A stretch of DNA of 64,000 nucleotides, taken from Chloroflexus sp. Y-396-1 (GTDB lineage: Bacteria > Chloroflexota > Chloroflexia > Chloroflexales > Chloroflexaceae). Each line of letters opens with the position of its first letter. Position 1 is the stretch's first letter. The stretch lies in assembly GCF_000516515.1 (NCBI RefSeq), contig NZ_KI911784.1:868001-932000 (forward strand). The letters are read 5' to 3'. The position numbers and the translations under genes are program-made. The notes under the pieces are model-generated. The model did not search any database, was not told the DNA's origin, and worked only from the letters and a program-made list of their open reading frames with translations. Positions 36,790 through 45,335 of this stretch are shown here, piece by piece.

Positions 36790-37865
36790 AGTGGTGAGCG
36801 GCGCAGCAAGACATCTTGGGGTGAACGGGCGGTAGTAATCGTTTTCATATCGATTCCCAGGGTAGTGATTGTCTGCGCCATCGCCGGTGAGATACCGGTA
36901 ATCACCGCCTCGCAGCCGATCAGGCGCAATGCCTGTACGGTTTGCAGCAAACCCCGGGCAGCCATTGTGTCGAAGGTTGGTACACCGGCAACGTCGATCA
37001 CAACCTGTCTGACACGACGATCACTGACGACGGCCAACAGTCGTTTCAACAACGTATCAGCACGTTGCTGATCGAGCTGACCAACAATCGGCGCCAGTAG
37101 AACGTGATCACCGATCTCAACGGTGGGTGTTTCGAGTGATTGAACCAAGTTACGCAGCATCTGCTCCGTTTGCTGGAGCTGAGCGGTCTGCTGTGCTAAG
37201 GCCTGGGCCTGTTCTTCAGCCTGCCGAGCGTGCAGGCGTGCCCGTGCTGCTTCAGCCGTAGCCTGATGAGCAAGCACTTCAAGATGTTTCATCAGGTAAT
37301 AGGTTGGAACGAGGGTCAGTACAAGAATGGCAACATACAGGGTAATAGAACCGGCCCAATCTTCAATAGTATCCTGTACCATTAGCACTTCTGGTGCAAC
37401 AAACGGTACATTCCCGGTTACATAGATCACTGCCGCACCTATCATTACAAGCAGTGACAATACAAACCCAATAAGACCACCAGGTATATCAAAGTAAATC
37501 AGCGCAAGCGTAATAACACCAATCCAAAGCAGACGACCACTTCCTGTCAGCCCAAAGGTAATCGTGAGAAATGTAGCAATACCGCCCAAAACGATCAGCA
37601 GAATGAGGGCACGAATGGTGACATTCAACCGGTGCAGGATAGCCGCAGCTCCAATGGCGAGGTACGAAAGGGTGTATACCCCAATGTAGGGAAACGCTCG
37701 CTCGCCCATCGTATTGTAATCTGACAACGATCCGGTTATCAACGCAATACCACCGAGTACCACAATTGCCCACAGCAAATTATTCAGGATCTGTATGCGC
37801 CATTCCTGCACAATGCTACTACCTTGTGTTGGATCATTTGCGGTAGATAACTGCGCGTTATCCAT
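36786..37865 (-). CDS. Membrane sensor with C-terminal STAS domain (RsbR-like)
   Basis: 359 residues. Six or so membrane spans occupy residues 22-190. A long Ala/Gln-rich coiled coil follows (ATAEAARARLHARQAEEQAQ and on to about 245), then a STAS domain beginning TPTVEIGDHVLLAPIVGQLD and containing VVIDVAGVPTFDTMAARGLL. The Asp-Thr in TFDT is where RsbR/RsbS-type domains are phosphorylated. The layout fits input subunits of stressosome-like partner-switching systems, with a membrane sensor instead of a globin or GAF domain. ATG at 37865. No kinase or sigma gene is adjacent. Confidence 0.82.
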   Translation of the reverse strand: MDNAQLSTANDPTQGSSIVQEWRIQILNNLLWAIVVLGGIALITGSLSDYNTMGERAFPYIGVYTLSYLAIGAAAILHRLNVTIRALILLIVLGGIATFLTITFGLTGSGRLLWIGVITLALIYFDIPGGLIGFVLSLLVMIGAAVIYVTGNVPFVAPEVLMVQDTIEDWAGSITLYVAILVLTLVPTYYLMKHLEVLAHQATAEAARARLHARQAEEQAQALAQQTAQLQQTEQMLRNLVQSLETPTVEIGDHVLLAPIVGQLDQQRADTLLKRLLAVVSDRRVRQVVIDVAGVPTFDTMAARGLLQTVQALRLIGCEAVITGISPAMAQTITTLGIDMKTITTARSPQDVLLRRSPL

Positions 37866-38727
<862 letters not shown>

Positions 38728-39618
38728 TCACGGTTCAGCAATCCCTACGAGACAGCCGTCACGCAACTGCAACAGAAGATACTCACCTTGTTTGACAACA
38801 GGAGCTACCAGGTGCTGTTGGAGATGATAAGTAACGGCATCGACAATTGTTACCGTCTGACCATTTGCAGCAATGAAGGGGAACGGTTGCCCCCATTCAG
38901 CCACTGCGCGCACAAACGCATACGCTCGCTGCACCGTCCAGTCGGCAGTAACGATAAAATCCTGCGGCCGTGGCGATGGGAAAAAGCTCCCATCGCCTAG
39001 CTGTGGACATGGTTGCCAGGCCGGATCGGCAAGGTTTTGCAAGGCTATGGGAAGCATCTGCACCGCCCAAGAACCTGCCAGGGCTTCGATGGTGGAAAGT
39101 CGCTCGCCAATCGGCAGATCAAACCAGTGTTGGAGCACAATTGGGCCGTGGTCAAGCAGTTCATCCATTAGGTGAAGCGTCATTGCGGTACGAGTCCAGC
39201 CTTGCCGTAAAGCCCAAAAGAGCGGTTCTGGCCCACGCAATTCGGGGAGCGGCGATGGATGGAGATTTAGCCAGCCAATCCTGGGCACAGTGAGGAGTGC
39301 TGATGGGATACGCCACGGCCAGCATGCAACCACTGCCAGATCGACCCGTTGCTGACGCAACTGTTCACTCAGCGCCAACACTGCATTACGGCGAACCGCG
39401 TAGCGTGGAATGCCGGCCTGATCGGCGACAGCGGCAACCGTCGGCGGCGCAAGAACCATGGTCTTTGCCCGCGCATCTGCGGTCGGCAACGTGCCGAGGG
39501 TAGGTGTGCCCGGCGGCGCAGTATGGAACAGTCCAACAATTTCAACCGATAACCTCAGCAGCCCTTGCAAGACCGTCAGCGCCATCGGGCCTGGCATTGC
39601 AAACATCACAAGGCGCAT
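38728..39618 (-). CDS. Formyltransferase-family protein (methionyl-tRNA formyltransferase-like)
   Basis: About 296 residues. The catalytic block of 10-formyltetrahydrofolate-dependent transferases is present: GWLNLHPSPLPELRGPEPLF carries the Asn-His pair and MTLHLMDELLDHGPIVLQ the catalytic Asp. The C-terminal part (TADWTVQRAYAFVRAVAEWG, then PFPFIAANGQTVTIVDA) fits the OB-like second domain of Fmt and ArnA-like proteins. The N-terminus (RLVMFAMPGPMALTVLQGLL) is not the usual Fmt FAGTP. So it may be a second Fmt or a sugar-nucleotide formyltransferase. The ATG at 39618 or the GTG at 39624 could start it. Divergent from the yggX-like gene. Confidence 0.8.
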   Translation of the reverse strand: MRLVMFAMPGPMALTVLQGLLRLSVEIVGLFHTAPPGTPTLGTLPTADARAKTMVLAPPTVAAVADQAGIPRYAVRRNAVLALSEQLRQQRVDLAVVACWPWRIPSALLTVPRIGWLNLHPSPLPELRGPEPLFWALRQGWTRTAMTLHLMDELLDHGPIVLQHWFDLPIGERLSTIEALAGSWAVQMLPIALQNLADPAWQPCPQLGDGSFFPSPRPQDFIVTADWTVQRAYAFVRAVAEWGQPFPFIAANGQTVTIVDAVTYHLQQHLVAPVVKQGEYLLLQLRDGCLVGIAEP

Positions 39619-39689
39619 AGTCACTCACTGCTTTCAGGTATAATAGATATGGTATCGTCTCTATAATTGCACGAGTGAAAGAAAAACAT

Positions 39690-39992
39690 ATGGCACGCAT
39701 GGTCAAATGTGTCAAACTTGGGCGCGAATTGCCAGGCCTCGATCAGCCGCCGTTTCCTGGACCACTCGGTCAACGCATCTACGAACAGGTATCAGCACAG
39801 GCGTGGCGTATGTGGCCGCAGCAGGCAACATTGATTATTAATCATTACGGCCTTAGTTTAGGTGATCCGAACGCACAGCGCATCCTGATGCAGGCGATGG
39901 AAGAGTTCTTTTTTGGCGAGAATGCCCAGATGCCTGAAGGATGGACACCGCCAACATCGGCACCGGCGAAGGGTGGCCCACGGCGCAAGTGA
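39690..39992 (+). CDS. Fe(II)-trafficking / oxidative damage protection protein, YggX-like
   Basis: Small cytoplasmic protein, 101 residues. Cys7 in MARMVKCVKLG corresponds to the conserved Cys of YggX. PFPGPLGQRIYEQVSAQAWR and WPQQATLIINHYGLSLGDPN follow the family pattern (PG-LG-RIY, W..W..., T.LINE), and FFFGENAQMPEGWTPP matches the C-terminus. Proposed role is protecting iron-sulfur clusters or handling labile iron. The ATG at 39690 is chosen over the GTG at 39675 to match family length. YggX is best known in Proteobacteria, so its presence here is notable. Confidence 0.82.
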   Translation: MARMVKCVKLGRELPGLDQPPFPGPLGQRIYEQVSAQAWRMWPQQATLIINHYGLSLGDPNAQRILMQAMEEFFFGENAQMPEGWTPPTSAPAKGGPRRK

Positions 39993-40031
39993 TCATACTC
40001 GTTTGCTAAATCTAAACAGCGCTATGCTCAC

Positions 40032-41279
40032 TTACCCAGTAACCGGTTGTAATTCAATCGCCGGTACAATTGTAAACCGCAGGCAAGCATGAGCAGCGCG
40101 GAGCGCTGTTTCGACAGTCGCCGGATCAGAACCTCGGGCGAAGATAAAGCCGAGATAGCTGTCCCCTTCTGGAAGTGGAACCAGCGGGTAGTTCAGAGGG
40201 GCAGTTATTTCAACGGCTTCAATGCCAGGAATAGCACGTGCTTCGTCCACACCATCAATCGCACGTAGTATTCCTGCCTGCGGAATCGGGATCATCATAA
40301 CGCCACCCGCTCGACCTTCCCGACTGAGGGTGTCAATCGGTAAGCCAGCAGCCTGCCGCAAAATCAACTCTTCTAGCGTTGCATCGGTACCAAAGCGTAA
40401 CGTGCGCGAACATAGCCCACCGATGCTCCGGTTCGCCAACTCGATCATCCACGGCCCACGTTCATTTATGCGAAGTTCGGCGTGGAGTGGGCCGCGCTCT
40501 AAGCCAATCGCCTGCGCCGCCGATGCAGTAACCGCGCGAATAGCGGCTTGGGTCGCTTCAGGTAAGCGTGAAGGTGTAACGTAGATAGTCTCTTCAAAAA
40601 ATGGCCCGTCTAGCGGATCGGGCTTGTCGAAAAGCGCCAACACCTGCACTTCACCGTTATTAATCAACCCTTCCAATGCAATCTCAAAGCCCGGTATAAA
40701 GTCTTCAACCAGAAATTCATGCTTACCTATGCCTTCAATCCGATCTAGCAGCGCATTCAGACGGCGTACCGCTGCCACAAACTGGCGCGGATTGTCAGCC
40801 CGGATAACACCACGACTGCCGTTGAGGCGTAGTGGCTTTACGACACAGGGAAACCTGACTGTCTGGGACAAAGCCATGAGATCATCGGTCGTAGAGCAGA
40901 GACGAAAGGCGGGCGACGGTACACCAGCGCGGGCAAAGAGTTGCCGCATGAGGTGCTTGTCACGGGCGGCTGCGGCTGCTGCAGGACGATTAAACGCTAA
41001 TCCCAGTTCGGCGCATACGATGGCGGCCAGCTCAACCCCACTATCATCAACTGGTACAATCGCAGTTAACGGTTTCACCGCATGCAGATCGCGAATCGCC
41101 TTCAACGCTGCTTCCCGATCACGAAAGTCGATCAACAGGCGTGTCGGCAGGGGGCGGATCAACTCTGAAGGGGTATCTTCCGCAACCGTGATCTGAACAT
41201 CAATCCGCCTGGCCGCGTCTAGAAAGGCCGGTAGGCGGTATGAAGATGGAGTTGTCAGCAACAGGAGATGGGGCTGCAT
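40032..41279 (-). CDS. ATP-grasp ligase next to CCAEP radical SAM protein
   Basis: 415 residues of the carboxylate-amine ligase type: ATP-dependent joining of a carboxylate to an amine or thiol. The pre-grasp domain begins LLLLTTPSSYRLPAFLDAAR. The ATP-binding part shows ARDKHLMRQLFARAGVPSPA, PCVVKPLRLNGSRGVIRADN and FLVEDFIPGFEIALEGLINN. The metal-binding end has GPLHAELRINERGPWMIELA with NRSIGG. The C-terminus (AGGVMMIPIPQAGILRAIDG) is like that of amino-acid ligases. ATG at 41279 with AGAGG upstream. It lies 49 bases after the radical SAM gene on the same strand, so the two are probably one operon. Substrates unknown. Confidence 0.88.
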   Translation of the reverse strand: MQPHLLLLTTPSSYRLPAFLDAARRIDVQITVAEDTPSELIRPLPTRLLIDFRDREAALKAIRDLHAVKPLTAIVPVDDSGVELAAIVCAELGLAFNRPAAAAAARDKHLMRQLFARAGVPSPAFRLCSTTDDLMALSQTVRFPCVVKPLRLNGSRGVIRADNPRQFVAAVRRLNALLDRIEGIGKHEFLVEDFIPGFEIALEGLINNGEVQVLALFDKPDPLDGPFFEETIYVTPSRLPEATQAAIRAVTASAAQAIGLERGPLHAELRINERGPWMIELANRSIGGLCSRTLRFGTDATLEELILRQAAGLPIDTLSREGRAGGVMMIPIPQAGILRAIDGVDEARAIPGIEAVEITAPLNYPLVPLPEGDSYLGFIFARGSDPATVETALRAAHACLRFTIVPAIELQPVTG

Positions 41280-41328
41280 AACCACCTCTATGAGAAAGTT
41301 CTGGTCATTGCCGTATACGCTCACCCTG

Positions 41329-42714
41329 CTACAAGAAGGTTGTTATCAATTGGTTACCAGATGGCTCAGCGCAGCAATACCATGGTTCACTCAAGCGTGG
41401 AATCGGTTTTGGCGCCGGTGGCATGACTGGGCGCTCACCCGGGCCAATGATCTGATCGCAGAGATCAAGCAAGCGTTGGTAAAAACTGCTGCGTGACGCG
41501 CCGCACTGTTCACTCGCTTGCGCCAACACCATCACCTGACGCTGCAATTCATCCATTGCCGGATCAGGATGTTGCCAGGGGTAAGCTAGAGCGACCGGAT
41601 CGAATTGCCCGACCAACGCCTGCACGTCGGGCAATTCGAGTAACCGCGAGCCTGCCGGTATGAGCAAACGCAGGCCATACTGCACCGGAGCAACGCTTTC
41701 AATCAGACCTAGCTCTGCGATACCGATCAGCAACTCTCGGTAACGTTGTCGGGTCGTCCATGGGGTAAAAGCAACGAACGTGGCATTCAGGGCAATATCA
41801 TTGGCGCGCAGCAATTCAACGGCACGAACAATATCAGCTCGTGTATGACGTTTGGCAAAACGCGCCAAGATTTCATCATCGAGCGCCTCAAGCGCACTTA
41901 CCACCATAATGCAGCCGGTTGCCCGCAGTTCTGGCAAAAGATGGGCGTAACGCAAAATATGCTCTACTTTGATTGTTACATCATACGTAACATCGGGAAA
42001 CTCAGCGTGCAAAGCCCTAACAATCGGTAACACATGACCAGGACCATTCAGAAAATCCGGATCGCCAAAGGTGATATGGCGAGCGCCGGCTGCAACCTGA
42101 GCGCGAATGTCGGCGAGAACCGTTGAGCGAGGGACGACTCGGAAACGACCATTATAGACCGGAACGACCGGACAGTGACGGCAAAGATGCTTGCAGCCAC
42201 GAGTTGCTTCCGTATAACCGGCATAGCGCATCTCGGTGGCCGTGATCAGGGTTGCATAGCGATTGAGGGGTGGCAAGTCACTCCGATCAGGTGGAATGAG
42301 ATCAAGGCGATGCAGCGCTATTGTATCAATAGCTGGTGGCCGCTCACCGGCAGCTAGGCGTTGCCAGATGGCAGTTAGCACCGCTTCGACTTCGCCACCA
42401 AGACAGCAATCAGCACCCGCGGCCCGCAGCATATTCGCGTTAAGTGGTGCATATAGACCGTAGCAGACGATAAATACTTCCGGTGCAGTGGCGCGCAGGC
42501 GTGGTAAGAGGGTCAATGCCAGACGAGTAGCGGTGTGCATCGGCACCGAAATCCCAATAAGGCCGGCATTAGCAACCATCGCTTCGGTCAATGATGTGAC
42601 ACTAACATCTACACAAGTGACACTAGCTCCTGCCCGACGCAACCAAGCTGCCGGTGATGCCAGACTCAGTGGTTGGTGACCAAGTTCGTAGGTCGAGATA
42701 AGTAAGACGTTCAT
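41329..42714 (-). CDS. Radical SAM protein with B12-binding-like N-terminus and CCAEP tail
   Basis: 461 residues. The N-terminal 130 residues look like a cobalamin-binding-type Rossmann domain (GLIGISVPMHTATRLALTLL). The radical SAM cluster motif is TRGCKHLCRHCPVVPVYNGR, with Cys174, Cys178 and Cys181. The TIM barrel continues with ITFGDPDFLNGPGHVLPIVR and VTIKVEHILRYAHLLPEL. The last residues read WYCCAEPSGN, with Cys447 and Cys448. I recall a radical SAM (seleno)protein family named for a CUAEP/CCAEP tail, in which the second Cys can be selenocysteine. Here both codons are TGC, so this is the all-cysteine form. Paired with the ATP-grasp gene. Reaction unknown. Confidence 0.87.
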   Translation of the reverse strand: MNVLLISTYELGHQPLSLASPAAWLRRAGASVTCVDVSVTSLTEAMVANAGLIGISVPMHTATRLALTLLPRLRATAPEVFIVCYGLYAPLNANMLRAAGADCCLGGEVEAVLTAIWQRLAAGERPPAIDTIALHRLDLIPPDRSDLPPLNRYATLITATEMRYAGYTEATRGCKHLCRHCPVVPVYNGRFRVVPRSTVLADIRAQVAAGARHITFGDPDFLNGPGHVLPIVRALHAEFPDVTYDVTIKVEHILRYAHLLPELRATGCIMVVSALEALDDEILARFAKRHTRADIVRAVELLRANDIALNATFVAFTPWTTRQRYRELLIGIAELGLIESVAPVQYGLRLLIPAGSRLLELPDVQALVGQFDPVALAYPWQHPDPAMDELQRQVMVLAQASEQCGASRSSFYQRLLDLCDQIIGPGERPVMPPAPKPIPRLSEPWYCCAEPSGNQLITTFL

Positions 42715-43030
42715 AGAGATTATTGTACCGCAAGATACTTGAGAATATTGCAGAGTATGAAGAGCATAATCCTATCGTCGCCTGAACAATGAGGGTAAGA
42801 TCTGAATCGCACGAGAGGCTACAGATGATTGTTCCTTGAACAGATAACCGCTCTTGCCTGGTTCGCGAACCGTGCGTCCGTGGGTATCGCGAACCATGCT
42901 CTCCAGTACGTGGCTACACAACACACTTAGCAACTCTCATCTTACGCCCTATGACCTCTCGCTACTCCTTCCAAACAACAGCGCCGCACTATCACGTGCG
43001 GCGCGTTGATATTCTCGACGAGAAGATGAA
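42715..43030. other. Intergenic region between radical SAM and desaturase genes
   Basis: 316 bases with the desaturase terminator at 42981-43004 and presumably the promoter of the radical SAM operon. No gene seen. Confidence 0.5.
42981..43004 (-). terminator. Terminator-like hairpin after the desaturase
   Basis: GCGCCGCA (42981-42988) pairs with TGCGGCGC (42997-43004), 8-base loop. On the minus strand it is followed by TGTTGTTTGG, a weak T-rich tract, 26 bases past the stop. Confidence 0.65.
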
Positions 43031-43915
43031 CTAATCACCCATCACTTCTTGCAAGGTTGGCGCAATCTGGCGCTTCTGCATATCTTCGGGCTTGACACGA
43101 TGCACATTCCAAACTAACCCTAACTTTTCTAGACCGCGAATGATGTAGGCTGAGACATCGATCTGCCACCAGCGCAACCCATGGAACGCTGAGCGTGGAA
43201 AGGCGTGATGGTTATTATGCCATCCCTCACCAAAGGCGAGCAGACCGACAATGAAGTTGTTGCGACTGGCATCGCGTGTGTTGTAATCACGGCGGCCAAA
43301 GGTGTGGCAGATCGAATTAACACTCCAGGTAATGTGGTGAGTCAGGAAGATACGGACAAGTCCACCCCAAATCAGACCACTCCAGCCGGCAATGAGGGTC
43401 GGGATCACGATACCGAGGGCTGCCCAGATGTACCAGGTTTTTGTTACCCAGACAATAGTTGGATCTTTGGTAAGCCACTTACCGTACATTTCAATGTTGT
43501 GCTTGTGTGAGAAGAGCCAGCCGATATGCGAATGCCAGAGACCTTCGAGGGGGCTATGCGGATCATCTTCATCATCAGAGTGAGCGTGATGCTGAATATG
43601 GGTGGAAGCCCAAGAGGTCGGATCACCTTCGAGCGCCATACAACCCATGATTAAAAATAGTGCCTTGAGTGGTGGACTAGTCTCGAAACTCTTGTGGGTA
43701 AGCATCCGGTGAAAACCGATGGTAATGCCTAAACCGGATATAATGTAGAATACAATCATCAATGTTACATCGAGCCAATCAACGTATTGTTGCCAGAGCA
43801 TTACCATCGCGTAGATTGTGCCCAGGAAGGGAAGCACGACAATCAGCAAGACAACAAATTTTTCGAGCGGCGACTTTTCCAGTTTTGGTTCGGTGGCAGG
43901 AACGGTGCGAGCCAT
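43031..43915 (-). CDS. Acyl-CoA / acyl-lipid delta-9 desaturase
   Basis: Membrane di-iron fatty acid desaturase, 294 residues, with four main membrane spans. The three His boxes are GFHRMLTHKSF, STHIQHHAHSDDEDDPHSPL and EGWHNNHHAFPRSAFHGLRW. It introduces a cis double bond, most likely at C9, using electrons from ferredoxin or a cytochrome b5-like donor. The ATG at 43915 has AAGGAG 11 bases upstream. A hairpin terminator follows. Monocistronic by context. Regulation by temperature is common in the family but not visible here. Confidence 0.94.
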   Translation of the reverse strand: MARTVPATEPKLEKSPLEKFVVLLIVVLPFLGTIYAMVMLWQQYVDWLDVTLMIVFYIISGLGITIGFHRMLTHKSFETSPPLKALFLIMGCMALEGDPTSWASTHIQHHAHSDDEDDPHSPLEGLWHSHIGWLFSHKHNIEMYGKWLTKDPTIVWVTKTWYIWAALGIVIPTLIAGWSGLIWGGLVRIFLTHHITWSVNSICHTFGRRDYNTRDASRNNFIVGLLAFGEGWHNNHHAFPRSAFHGLRWWQIDVSAYIIRGLEKLGLVWNVHRVKPEDMQKRQIAPTLQEVMGD

Positions 43916-44299
43916 AGGTTATTTACTCCTTAAGCGAAATTAGTTCTGTCTGTCACAAGAATAGGAGAAGGACATTAGAAAGAGAAGTAGCGAACGGCTA
44001 AACCTGAGTCACGATCTGGCGCGAGAGGGGATGACTGGAGTAATGGGTCCAGCATGGCGATGAGATAGCGAAGACTGACGGCAGACGGTCTTCGTTTCGA
44101 CTATGACTGCCTTCAGAGAGGTATGCGCCATCGTACCATTCTTGTGCCGCATCGCCCCGCCGAGACGAGTAGGGACACGGCGGCACCGTACATGAGTACG
44201 TGACGTTCGTCGGAGGCACTCCGTTCTTGAGCGGCTTAGTCATCGAATACGAGCAGAAACAGAAAACTTAGAAACGTTCCTACGCCTACGTGATCCGAT
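43916..44299. other. Gene-free stretch with a decayed coding-like motif
   Basis: No intact gene. 44197-44253 reads YVTFVGGTPFLSGLVIEYE on the plus strand, similar to the relic at 34769-34822. The rest is unassigned. Confidence 0.45.
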
Positions 44300-44328
44300 T
44301 TGCAATCTTTTTCAACCTATGGTATACT
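44300..44328 (+). promoter_or_regulatory. Promoter of the tRNA-Glu/tRNA-Asp operon
   Basis: TTGCAA (44300-44305), 17 bases, TATACT (44323-44328). Transcription would start near 44335, about 14 bases before tRNA-Glu. Confidence 0.75.
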
Positions 44329-44348
44329 CCCAGCGTGTTGAGCGGGTT

Positions 44349-44425
44349 GGCCCCATCGTCTAGCGGCCCAGGACGCCACCCTCTCAAGGTGGAGATCGCG
44401 GGTTCGAATCCCGCTGGGGTCACCA
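44349..44425 (+). tRNA. tRNA-Glu (CTC)
   Basis: Full cloverleaf with encoded CCA. Acceptor GGCCCCA pairs with TGGGGTC (one G-U), the anticodon stem CCACC/GGTGG encloses loop CTCTCAA (anticodon CTC), and the T-arm is GCGGG-TTCGAAT-CCCGC. It is followed directly, with no spacer, by tRNA-Asp. Confidence 0.95.
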
Positions 44426-44501
44426 GGGCCCGTCGTCTAGCGGTTAGGATGCCACCCTGTCAAGGTGGAGGTCGCGGGTTCGAATCCCGTCGGGCCCGCC
44501 A
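44426..44501 (+). tRNA. tRNA-Asp (GTC)
   Basis: Acceptor GGGCCCG pairs perfectly with CGGGCCC, discriminator G and encoded CCA. Anticodon loop CTGTCAA (GTC). It begins at the base after the CCA of tRNA-Glu. The two share almost the same anticodon stem and T-arm, suggesting an old tandem duplication or gene conversion. Confidence 0.95.
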
Positions 44502-44513
44502 AATGAGGCGGAT

Positions 44514-44547
44514 ACAAAGACAGCCAGCGTATGCTGGCTGTCTTTGT
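44514..44547 (+). terminator. Terminator of the tRNA operon
   Basis: Perfect 15-base stem (ACAAAGACAGCCAGC at 44514-44528 with 44533-44547) and a GTAT loop; the descending arm ends CTTTGT and is followed by GTTTATGG. It lies 12 bases after tRNA-Asp. Confidence 0.85.
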
Positions 44548-45335
44548 GTTTATGGCGTAGGAATGCGGCAGGTCGTGCCTCTTAGTACCTGATCAATCAG
44601 AAACCCGGCTTGTTTTCAGGCGCTCAGAGTTTATACGCCTGACGACACAACGCATCGCTATCAAACAATAGTGTAGGACGACGCATGTATCCCCCCTCCT
44701 TCGATGGTTCCCTACGCATGACCTGAGCCGGTAGGTTTTCGATCAAACCCAAGGAAAGAGAGAAGAAGAGTGAGCGGCAAAGGCAGAATTCTAATCCATT
44801 CGTAGCTTCCCATTCCGACGCTAGTCGACGGCCATCCTTGTTGGCTCGCCGATCATACGTCACCGTATTGTAAGAGCCTGATCAAAAAACGTTTCATTAG
44901 ACACGTACCGTTCCCGTGCGGCCATTGCGTGAGGGGGTTCCAGTATTCTTTCTCTCAGCCCCAGCTTCCCCCTTCCGCTCCCCGTGGAGGAGAGGAAGGG
45001 GCCGGGTGGAAGGTGAGGGCCACCGGGCATGCACCGCAGCACCGACGCTGCAACCGGTGCAACCCTGTTCTAGCGTGTCGCGGAGACGTATGCTCTGCCT
45101 GCCAGCGTTTCCCTGAACATTATGGCGATGTTACGGTCGAGCCTGATCAACAGCCCGGGTTGTTGATCAGGCTCTTAACGTGATCGCGTAGGAGGGAAGA
45201 TGACGCTTTCGGAATGTACACCGAATCTAACAAGAGGTTAACCTTTAATGACTTTCATCTCACAAAACAGGTTTTTTCGGATAGGTTCCTAACGTCTTTA
45301 ATCTGCCGTAGTTTAGTAGCCTTCGACAGATGCCA
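44548..45335. other. Gene-free stretch containing dispersed element copy B
   Basis: 788 bases without a supported gene. 44548-44870 has no recognisable content; 44871-45177 is the inverted-repeat element described separately; 45178-45335 leads to the stop of the S41 gene. Confidence 0.6.
44871..45177. repeat. 307-bp element with perfect 15-bp terminal inverted repeats (copy B)
   Basis: Ends TAAGAGCCTGATCAA (44871-44885) and its exact complement (45163-45177). The left half is the reverse complement of the right module of copies A and C; the right half matches 15262-15373. The right end itself forms a perfect 14-base hairpin (45139-45152 with 45161-45174). No open frame inside. Structure is that of a miniature inverted-repeat element. 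Confidence 0.82.

Noticed and set aside
41376-41384. Selenocysteine in the radical SAM tail
   Set aside because: Both cysteine codons are TGC on the coding strand; no in-frame TGA.
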